From NCBI RefSeq assembly GCF_030264275.1, contig NZ_CP127165.1, positions 1,352,001 to 1,416,000 of the forward strand: 64,000 bases of DNA, in the 5' to 3' direction. The position numbers and the translations under genes are program-made. Below, one piece after another: positions 58,112 through 64,000 of the stretch. Every line of letters starts with the position of its first letter. The stretch's first letter is position 1. Below the pieces are notes generated by a model, which was not told where the DNA came from, searched no databases, and was given only the letters and a program-made list of their open reading frames with translations. This DNA is from Marivivens sp. LCG002 (GTDB lineage: Bacteria > Pseudomonadota > Alphaproteobacteria > Rhodobacterales > Rhodobacteraceae).

Positions 58112-59434
58112 ATGACAGACACAGCTTCTCTTTTGGATGGCGCATTCTGGATCACGTCTCTCGCGATTCTTGTGCTTCTCGTTCTCTCCGGCTTTTTCTC
58201 GGGTTCGGAAACCGCGCTGACCGCCGCGTCGCGCGGTAAATTGCGTGCCAATGCGGACAAGGGGTCGGTCGGGGCCGAACGCGCACTTCAGGTCACCGAA
58301 GACTCGGAACGGCTGATCGGCTCGATCCTTCTGGGCAACAACGTCGTCAATATCCTTGCGACCTCGCTTGCGACGGCTGTGCTCACCAAGATCTTCGGGC
58401 AGAACGGTGTGGCCTTGGCAACGCTTGCCATGACGGCTCTCGTCCTCGTGTTTTCCGAAGTGCTTCCCAAAACCTATGCGATCACCAACCCCGAGACCGT
58501 CGCCTCCAAAGTGGCGCGTCCCATCAGCTACGTGATCCTGATTTTCTCGCCCATCGTAAGCGCGGTGCAAATCCTTGTGCGCGGTGTTCTGGCTCTCTTC
58601 GGCGTGCGAACCGACCCCGACAGCAACGTGCTTGCCGTGCGCGAGGAAATCGCAGGCGCGCTTCAGCTCGGCCATTCGGAAGGCATCGTCGAAAAGGAAG
58701 ACCGCGACCGTATCCTTGGGGCGCTCGACCTTGCGGATCGCACGGTAGAGGAAATCATGCTCCACCGCTCGGGCATCGAGATGATCGACATGAACCTGCC
58801 CGCAACCGAGATCATGGCGCAATGTCTGGCAAGCTCTTACACGCGTCTGCCGCTCTATCGCGATGACCCCGAGAATATCGTCGGGGTCCTGCATGCCAAG
58901 GACCTCCTTCGTGCAATGCACAAGATGCTCTCGGATGGTCAGATCGACCCCGAAGAGCTCAAGCGGTTCAACGTGCTCGACGTGGCGATGAAGCCTTATT
59001 TCATCCCCGAGACGACGACGCTTGACGACCAGATGCGCAACTTCCTCAAACGCAAGACGCACTTTGCGCTGGTTGTGGACGAATACGGCGGGATTCAGGG
59101 GCTCATCACGCTCGAAGACATTCTCGAAGAGATCGTGGGCGAGATTGCGGACGAGTTCGACGTCGACGAGGACGACACGCTCGCTCTAACCTCTGATGGT
59201 GCCTATATCATCGACGGGGCCTCGACGATCCGCGACCTCAACCGTGCGCATGATTGGTCGCTTCCCGATGACGAAGCGAACACCATTGCCGGCCTTGTGA
59301 TCCACGAAGCCCAGATGATCCCGACGGTGGGTCAGGTGTTCAGCTTCCACGGCTTCCGTTTCGAAGTGCTCGAAAAACAGGAAAACCGGATTTCCATGTT
59401 GAAAATCCGGCCCCTTGATACAGAACAGAGCTAG
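58112..59434 (+). CDS. CNNM/CorC-type membrane protein with CBS domains
   Basis: 440 residues. Three or four helices in a DUF21/CNNM domain (1-180; LSGFFSGSETALTAA) are followed by a CBS pair (about 200-330) and a CorC/HlyC C-terminal domain. Family members are implicated in magnesium or cobalt efflux and earlier were called hemolysins. The ATG at 58112 is preferred to a TTG two codons upstream. The gene ends 2 bases before the convergent HerA-like gene. Confidence 0.9.
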   Translation: MTDTASLLDGAFWITSLAILVLLVLSGFFSGSETALTAASRGKLRANADKGSVGAERALQVTEDSERLIGSILLGNNVVNILATSLATAVLTKIFGQNGVALATLAMTALVLVFSEVLPKTYAITNPETVASKVARPISYVILIFSPIVSAVQILVRGVLALFGVRTDPDSNVLAVREEIAGALQLGHSEGIVEKEDRDRILGALDLADRTVEEIMLHRSGIEMIDMNLPATEIMAQCLASSYTRLPLYRDDPENIVGVLHAKDLLRAMHKMLSDGQIDPEELKRFNVLDVAMKPYFIPETTTLDDQMRNFLKRKTHFALVVDEYGGIQGLITLEDILEEIVGEIADEFDVDEDDTLALTSDGAYIIDGASTIRDLNRAHDWSLPDDEANTIAGLVIHEAQMIPTVGQVFSFHGFRFEVLEKQENRISMLKIRPLDTEQS

Positions 59435-59436
59435 GC

Positions 59437-60981
59437 TCAACGCGACTTGAAAATCGTGCCGAAGATGCCGCGGATGATGCGGCGTCCCGTTGTGCCTTTC
59501 ATCTCTTTGACAAAAGCGTCGGCAAGCGCACCGCCAAGGCTTTCGGGCTCTTTGGTGCGCCGCGAACGGGTCGTCGCGCTCGGGGCACGCCCCCCGTCAT
59601 AGCGGCGCGCCTGTTTGAATTCGCGCTCGGCTTCTTCTTCGCGTGCCGCGCGGGCTTCGGCCTCTTCGGCTTCTTTTGCGGCGGCATCGGCACGGCGGGC
59701 CAGCATTTCAAAGGCACTGTCACGGTCAAGACGCTTGTCGTATTTGCCCGACATCGGGGACATCGCCATGATCGCGGCACGTTCCTGCGGGGTGATCGGG
59801 CCAAGCTGCGAGGATGGCGGACGGATCAGCGTGCGCTCGACGATCATCGGAATACCCTTGTGATCGAGCATCGAGGTGACGGCTTCGCCCGTTCCGACCT
59901 CGCGGATGGCTTCGGCGGTGTCGAAGCGCGGGTTCGGACGATAGGTCTCGGCCGCTTTTTGCAGGTCTTTTTGATCGCGCGCGGTAAAGGCGCGCAGCGC
60001 GTGCTGCACACGGTTGCCGAGCTGACCAAGAACGTCATCGGGAACGTCTGCGGGGTTCTGGGTGATGAAGAACACCCCGACCCCTTTGGAGCGGATAAGT
60101 CGCGCCACCTGTTCGACCTTGTCGACAAGTGCTTTGGGCGCATCGTCAAACAAAAGATGCGCTTCGTCGAAGAAGAAGACGAGCTTGGGCTTTTCGGGAT
60201 TTCCAACCTCGGGAAGCTCTTCGAATAGCTCGGACAAAAGCCACAACAGGAATGTTGCATAGAGCCGTGGGCTGTTCATCAACTTGTCGGCCGCCAAGAG
60301 GTTAACAACTCCGCGCCCGTCGGCCTCGCAGCGGATCATATCCGACAGCTCGAGCGCAGGTTCTCCGAACAATTCGTTGCCGCCCTGGTTTTCCAGAACC
60401 AGAAGCTGGCGCTGGATCGCACCGACAGAGGACACAGCGACATTGCCGTAACGCAAGGACAGATCTTTTGCGTTTTCGCCGACGAACAAAAGGAGCGCCT
60501 GAAGGTCCTTGAGATCGAGAAGCGGAAGGCCTTCTTCGTCGGCAACGCGGAACGCAACGTTCAGAACACCCTCTTGCACATCGGTAAGCTCGAGAAGGCG
60601 CGACAGCAAAAGCGGCCCCATCTCGGAGACCGTGGTGCGCACAGGATGCCCTTGCTCGCCGTAAAGGTCCCAGAAAGTTACGGGGAATTTGTCGTATTGA
60701 AGGTCAAGTCCAATGGTTGCGGCACGCTTAGTAAAGGCCTCGTGGAGCTTGAAATCCTCGCGTCCCGAAGCGGCAAGTCCCGAAAGGTCGCCTTTGACAT
60801 CCGAAAGAAACACAGGAACCCCCGCCGCAGAGAGACCTTCGGCCAGAATCTGGAGGGTGACGGTTTTACCTGTGCCCGTGGCACCTGCAATCAGGCCATG
60901 ACGGTTGGTGTAATTCAGCAAAAGCTTTTGTGCTTCAGCATAGCCTTCGCCGCCGCCGCCGATGAAAATGTGATCTTGCAT
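59437..60981 (-). CDS. HerA-like helicase/ATPase (DUF853)
   Basis: 514 residues. Walker [13 protein letters not shown] at about 32-43, Walker B in [12 protein letters not shown] and a sensor near residue 330 place it in the HerA/VirB4/FtsK ATPase group, DUF853 branch. A long charged Glu/Ala/Arg stretch (about 427-465) looks like a coiled coil. The cellular role of DUF853 is unsettled. No NurA nuclease gene is adjacent, which argues against a repair pair at this locus. Confidence 0.88.
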   Translation of the reverse strand: MQDHIFIGGGGEGYAEAQKLLLNYTNRHGLIAGATGTGKTVTLQILAEGLSAAGVPVFLSDVKGDLSGLAASGREDFKLHEAFTKRAATIGLDLQYDKFPVTFWDLYGEQGHPVRTTVSEMGPLLLSRLLELTDVQEGVLNVAFRVADEEGLPLLDLKDLQALLLFVGENAKDLSLRYGNVAVSSVGAIQRQLLVLENQGGNELFGEPALELSDMIRCEADGRGVVNLLAADKLMNSPRLYATFLLWLLSELFEELPEVGNPEKPKLVFFFDEAHLLFDDAPKALVDKVEQVARLIRSKGVGVFFITQNPADVPDDVLGQLGNRVQHALRAFTARDQKDLQKAAETYRPNPRFDTAEAIREVGTGEAVTSMLDHKGIPMIVERTLIRPPSSQLGPITPQERAAIMAMSPMSGKYDKRLDRDSAFEMLARRADAAAKEAEEAEARAAREEEAEREFKQARRYDGGRAPSATTRSRRTKEPESLGGALADAFVKEMKGTTGRRIIRGIFGTIFKSR

Positions 60982-61024
60982 ACCTTACCTCGGATAGAGA
61001 ACGGGACCATCATACAATCTTAAC

Positions 61025-61038
61025 GCTTACATGTAAGC
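61025..61038. promoter_or_regulatory. Perfect 14-base palindrome upstream of HerA-like gene
   Basis: GCTTACATGTAAGC reads the same on both strands. It lies 44 bases before the HerA-like start and could be an operator for it or for the plus-strand small RNA. Confidence 0.45.
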
Positions 61039-61092
61039 CTGATACTCGCCAAATTGCCCCAAAGGCACGCGGCATTTCCTCCCTGTCCGACT

Positions 61093-61120
61093 GGCCGCGT
61101 CTTTGGGCGCGGCCTTTTTT
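61093..61120 (+). terminator. Orphan rho-independent terminator 1
   Basis: GGCCGCG (61093-61099) pairs with CGCGGCC (61108-61114) and is followed by six T's. No annotated plus-strand gene ends here, so it should close an unannotated transcript starting after about 61020. Confidence 0.8.
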
Positions 61121-61175
61121 CGGTCCGTCGATTTTTCCGGTTGACGGCGGATTTTCCATCACTTAGCGTCACGTC

Positions 61176-61238
61176 AAATAGTCGGCCAAGTCCGACAGGG
61201 AGAAAATGGAAAGGGGATCGCTTTGCGGTCCCTTTTTC
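61176..61238 (+). ncRNA. Candidate small RNA upstream of ialB
   Basis: TTGACG (61141-61146), 17-base spacer and TAGCGT (61164-61169) would start a transcript near 61176. It contains a hairpin GTCGG/CCGAC (61181-61196), an unpaired purine-rich AGGGAGAAAA stretch and a rho-independent terminator, GGGATCGC/GCGGTCCC with five T's (61213-61238). The start point and promoter are inferred; the terminator is clear. Confidence 0.45.
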
Positions 61239-61366
61239 ATTCAGCATCAGTGTTTTACTTTTGACTGGTGCTCGGCAAACTCCCGCGCAAAGGTGATCCG
61301 AGCGGGACTGACATTAGGTTTCGACCGTGCTAAGGACAGCTAACTTTTCTTCAACAGGATCGCCTG

Positions 61367-61939
61367 ATGTTCTCTATGTTTAAAACCATTTCCGTTGTCT
61401 CTTTGCTCGCCCTCTCGGGCGCGGCCGTCGCGCAAGAGCAAACCGCCGAGCAAGACGCAGCCGCCACCGCCGAGCCTCAGGTCGGTGAAACTTATGTGAG
61501 CGAAACCTCGGGCGATTGGGACGTGCGCTGTCTGAAGACGGAAGAAGGAACCGATCCCTGCCAGATCTATCAGCTTCTTCTCAATGACGCCGGAAACGCC
61601 GTAGCCGAATTCACCATGCTCCCCCTCAACGAAGAGGGACCAGCTGTTGCAGGCGCCACGATGGTCACGCCGCTTGAAACCTATCTTCCTGCCGGCATCG
61701 CGATGACGATCGATGGCGGTGAAGAGCGCCGTTATGACTTTACCTTCTGCAACGTTCAGGGTTGTGTTTCGCGCATGGGAGTAACCGCTGAAGACATCAG
61801 CCTGATGCAAAAAGGCGCAAAGGCGACCGTGAAACTCGTTCCTGCGGGCTCCGAGACGGGCGAGCCTGTGGTTCTCACGTTGTCGCTTTCGGGCTTCACT
61901 GCTGCTTACGAAAAAGTCGTGACTTCGAGCGCACAGTAA
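61367..61939 (+). CDS. Invasion-associated locus B (IalB) family protein
   Basis: 190 residues. A signal peptide (VVSLLALSGAAVAQ) is followed by an Ala/Glu-rich linker and an IalB domain from about residue 40 (SETSGDWDVRC) with two disulfide-prone pairs (C in DVRC/DPCQ and in FCNVQGC). IalB proteins are periplasmic; in Bartonella they help red-cell invasion, but in free-living alphaproteobacteria the role is unknown. An AGGA site lies seven bases before the ATG. It converges on the KAS gene. Confidence 0.88.
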   Translation: MFSMFKTISVVSLLALSGAAVAQEQTAEQDAAATAEPQVGETYVSETSGDWDVRCLKTEEGTDPCQIYQLLLNDAGNAVAEFTMLPLNEEGPAVAGATMVTPLETYLPAGIAMTIDGGEERRYDFTFCNVQGCVSRMGVTAEDISLMQKGAKATVKLVPAGSETGEPVVLTLSLSGFTAAYEKVVTSSAQ

Positions 61940-61959
61940 TCGGCACCTGCCGACCGATC

Positions 61960-61989
61960 CACAAGGCCGTCCCTCGGGGCGGCCTTGTG
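61960..61989. terminator. Long hairpin between ialB and the KAS gene
   Basis: CACAAGGCCG (61960-61969) pairs with CGGCCTTGTG (61980-61989), and inner CCC/GGG extends the stem to about 14 pairs. There is no T-tract on either side. It probably separates the two convergent genes. Confidence 0.5.
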
Positions 61990-61992
61990 CGT

Positions 61993-63204
61993 TCAGGGCG
62001 CTTTGCGAAGCGCAATCACCGCATTCAACCCGCCAAAGGCAAAGGTATTGGACAAAACCACTTCGACCTTGGCCTCGCGGGCGACATTGGGCACCACATC
62101 AAGCGCACATTCGGGATCGGGCTCTTCGTAATTGATCGTCGGGGCAATCACCCCATCCTTGAGCGCCATGATGCAGGCAAGAAGTTCGACCGCGCCCGTA
62201 CCGCCGATCAGATGCCCGTGCATGGATTTGGTCGAGGAGATCATCAACCGATCCGCATGGGGTCCGAACACATCGGCCACCGCTGCGCATTCGGTCTTGT
62301 CATTTGCAGCCGTACCGGTGCCGTGGGCATTGATATAGCCAACAGCATTCCTGTCGATCTTTGCGTCCTTGAGCGCGCCCGAGATCGCTCGCGCCGCGCC
62401 CGCCTTGGAGGGCATGACGATATCGGACGAATCGGAAGACATAGCAAAACCAATGACTTCCGCGAGGATGTTCGCGCCGCGCGCACGGGCGCGGTCATAA
62501 TCCTCGAAGACATAGACCCCTGCGCCTTCGGACTGAACCATGCCGTTGCGATTGGCCGAAAACGGTCGGCAGGCGTCGCGCGACATGACGCGCAGCCCTT
62601 CCCACGCCTTGATCCCACCGAAGCAAAGCATCGCCTCTGACCCGCCCGTAAGCATGATCGGCGCAGCGCCCGAGCGAACCATCTGAAAGGCAAGTCCCAT
62701 GGCATGGTTCGACGACGCACAAGCTGTCGCCACGGTGAACGAGGGACCGCGGAGGTTATAGGCCATCGAGACATGGCTCGCGGCGGCGTTGTTCATCAAC
62801 TTGGGCACGATAAAGGGGTGAACTCGGTTTTTTCCCTCTTCGTAAACGGCACGGTAATTCTCGTCCTGGGTATTAAGCCCGCCGCCAGAGGTGCCGAGGA
62901 TCACGCCCGAGCGGTCCGCCTCGTCCCCGTGAAGATCGATGCCTGCCTGCGCAATGGCTTCTTTGGCAGCAATCAGCGTGAATTGGGTGAAACGGTCATA
63001 GAGCGAGATTTGCTGGCGATTGAAATGCTCTGCCTCGTCATAGCCGCGCACCTGCCCGCCGATCTGGACCATCAGGCGATCAACATCGCGAATATCAAGC
63101 GGTCCGATCCCCGAACGTCCCTCGCGCATTGCCTCGAAGGTTGCGGCCACAGTGCCGCCGAGCGGATTGATTGTGCCCGCGCCTGTAATGACAACGCGCT
63201 TCAT
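61993..63204 (-). CDS. Beta-ketoacyl-ACP synthase (FabF-like)
   Basis: 403 residues, thiolase fold. The Cys-His-His triad is intact: Cys in ATACASSNHAMG, His in NAHGTGTAANDKTE and His in SMHGHLIGGTGAVE. It condenses malonyl-ACP with a growing acyl chain. It lies 7 bases after an ACP gene and in turn follows lpxD, so it is probably a dedicated condensing enzyme for lipid A acyl chains rather than the housekeeping FabF, which usually sits with fabD-fabG-acpP. Confidence 0.9.
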   Translation of the reverse strand: MKRVVITGAGTINPLGGTVAATFEAMREGRSGIGPLDIRDVDRLMVQIGGQVRGYDEAEHFNRQQISLYDRFTQFTLIAAKEAIAQAGIDLHGDEADRSGVILGTSGGGLNTQDENYRAVYEEGKNRVHPFIVPKLMNNAAASHVSMAYNLRGPSFTVATACASSNHAMGLAFQMVRSGAAPIMLTGGSEAMLCFGGIKAWEGLRVMSRDACRPFSANRNGMVQSEGAGVYVFEDYDRARARGANILAEVIGFAMSSDSSDIVMPSKAGAARAISGALKDAKIDRNAVGYINAHGTGTAANDKTECAAVADVFGPHADRLMISSTKSMHGHLIGGTGAVELLACIMALKDGVIAPTINYEEPDPECALDVVPNVAREAKVEVVLSNTFAFGGLNAVIALRKAP

Positions 63205-63211
63205 CGGGCGC

Positions 63212-63469
63212 TCAGACCTGCTCTTTCATCAGCTCTTCGATTGCCTGCACAATGGCGGCAACCGAGGAAATGTCGAAGTCACTGGCTGAGGGTTCATTGG
63301 CATTGAAAGGGACGGAAATATCAAAGGCTTCTTCGATTGCGAAAATGCATTCGACAAGTCCCATGCTGTCGATGCCAAGCTCTTCAAGAGAGTTTTCAAG
63401 TTTCACATCGCTTGGCTCGAGAAACGCCTGTTCAGCGATGATGGCGATGACTTTATCCTGAATGCTCAT
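63212..63469 (-). CDS. Acyl carrier protein (specialised)
   Basis: 85 residues. The phosphopantetheine serine is in ELGIDSMGL near residue 35. The start at 63467-63469 has GGGG six bases upstream; a start 14 codons earlier is possible but lacks similarity. It is more divergent than housekeeping AcpP, and its position between lpxD and a KAS suggests it carries acyl chains for lipid A. It differs clearly from rhizobial AcpXL in length and sequence. Confidence 0.9.
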   Translation of the reverse strand: MSIQDKVIAIIAEQAFLEPSDVKLENSLEELGIDSMGLVECIFAIEEAFDISVPFNANEPSASDFDISSVAAIVQAIEELMKEQV

Positions 63470-63511
63470 ATCGTGCCCCACTTTGGTTGCGTAGCAGCTC
63501 ATGCCTGCCAT

Positions 63512-64000
63512 CTAGGAAGTCTCGTCCGAGTTTGAAACCGTTTTTTGACGATTTGTGAAATCCTTCATGAAACGCGGTAAACGGCGAAGCGCTTTGTACA
63601 TGTCCACATGCGTCTGGATCGGCACCGCAGGATAGCCCATCATAACACGTTTTTCAGGCACATTCGAGGAAACGCCGCTGTTGCCTGTAATGACGACATC
63701 AGAACCCACCTTGAGATTGTCGGCAATGAGAGCCCCGCCCCCGACCACAACGCGGTCGCCCACAACGGTCGAACCCGCAACGCCCGATTTGCCTGCCAAG
63801 AGACAGTCGTTGCCCAAGACGACATTATGCCCGACCTGAACAAGGTTATCGATCTTGCAGCCATTGCCGATACGGGTCGGACGGATCGTGCCTGCGTCGA
63901 TCGTGGTGTTGCAACCGATCTCGCAGTCATTGCCGATCACCACGCCGCCCAGAGAATGGATGCGGTGCCATGTGCCGTCGCTCGGCGTTTCGATCCCCTC
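63512..64000 (-). CDS. lpxD: UDP-3-O-(3-hydroxyacyl)glucosamine N-acyltransferase LpxD (C-terminal part)
   Basis: About 162 C-terminal residues; the gene starts beyond the right edge. Hexapeptide repeats ([17 protein letters not shown]...) and the helical tail with [28 protein letters not shown] match LpxD. It adds the N-linked 3-hydroxyacyl chain in lipid A synthesis. The catalytic histidine is expected in the [10 protein letters not shown] loop, which is present. lpxD is missing from its usual place in the lpxA cluster at 40-42 kb, so this may be the only copy. Confidence 0.9.
   Translation of the reverse strand, partial: EGIETPSDGTWHRIHSLGGVVIGNDCEIGCNTTIDAGTIRPTRIGNGCKIDNLVQVGHNVVLGNDCLLAGKSGVAGSTVVGDRVVVGGGALIADNLKVGSDVVITGNSGVSSNVPEKRVMMGYPAVPIQTHVDMYKALRRLPRFMKDFTNRQKTVSNSDETS

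Larger units (their letters stand above)
60982..61366. other. 385-base gap with a palindrome, two terminators and a long inverted repeat
   Basis: No credible protein gene. In order: a perfect palindrome at 61025-61038; a terminator at 61093-61120; a candidate promoter at 61141-61169; a small hairpin at 61181-61196; a second terminator at 61213-61238; then the ialB upstream region. Segments 61073-61096 and 61184-61208 are inverted copies of each other (22 of 25 aligned positions). This layout is best explained by one or two small RNAs on the plus strand. Confidence 0.6.

Noticed and set aside
57599-59062. 487-codon minus-strand frame over xerD and the CorC-like gene
   Set aside because: It crosses two well-supported plus-strand genes.
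61206-61343. Short frame starting ATG 61206 after GGGAG, before ialB
   Set aside because: It would run through a strong terminator and has no conserved look; the small-RNA reading fits better.

Overview
The window looks like a stretch of core chromosome from an alphaproteobacterium of the order Rhodobacterales (Roseobacter/Rhodobacter-like). The grounds are the dusB-ntrB-ntrC-ntrY-ntrX-trkA-trkH-hfq-hflX gene order, an NtrC without the GAFTGA loop (described before in Rhodobacter capsulatus), a fused ispDF gene, the DUF6456/DUF6477 pair, a cytochrome c' and LpxI-type lipid A synthesis. I see no rRNA, tRNA, CRISPR array, insertion sequence or prophage. Coding density is high, and many neighbouring genes share 1 to 11 bases.

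Layout. 1-2.9 kb: the start of a hydroxyisobutyrate-dehydrogenase-like gene, diverging from a periplasmic penicillin-acylase-family enzyme. 2.9-14.7 kb, minus strand: nitrogen-responsive two-component systems NtrBC and NtrYX, the TrkAH potassium uptake system, Hfq and HflX, headed by dusB. 14.9-18.4 kb, plus strand: ispDF, pgpA, cinA and an ammonium transporter. 18.5-24.6 kb: a START-domain protein, hpt, a LysR regulator diverging from two c-type cytochrome genes, lipA, and the DUF6456/DUF6477 pair. 24.6-35.4 kb: a trimethylamine-methyltransferase-family protein, guaA, two EamA transporters around a FadL-like porin, a P-loop ATPase, metA, a lipoprotein hydrolase, PPK2 and a TetR regulator. 35.4-38.4 kb: the assimilatory nitrite reductase nirBD with a structured leader. 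38.4-50.3 kb, minus strand: an envelope supercluster transcribed as pyrH-frr-uppS-cdsA-dxr-rseP-bamA-ompH-fabZ-lpxA-lpxI-lpxB. 50.4-64 kb: miaA, an AraC regulator, a lytic transglycosylase, ssb, aroKB, a three-gene unit ending in xerD, a CorC-like membrane protein, a HerA-like ATPase, an ialB gene behind a 385-base gap with two terminators, and a KAS-ACP-lpxD group running off the right edge.

How it fits together. Nitrogen is one theme: NtrBC, NtrYX, Amt and NirBD are all here. The nirB leader carries two stem-loops with hexanucleotide loops that have A at position 1 and G at position 4, the signature bound by ANTAR antiterminators such as NasT. Envelope assembly is the other theme: isoprenoid precursors (ispDF, dxr), undecaprenyl diphosphate (uppS), CDP-diacylglycerol and phosphatidylglycerol (cdsA, pgpA), lipid A (lpxA/B/I/D, fabZ) and outer-membrane protein insertion (bamA, ompH). 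The most interesting non-coding signals are the nirB leader, the gap at 60982-61366 with two terminators and a long inverted repeat, and several clean palindromes upstream of lysR/cytochrome c', fadL and DUF6477.
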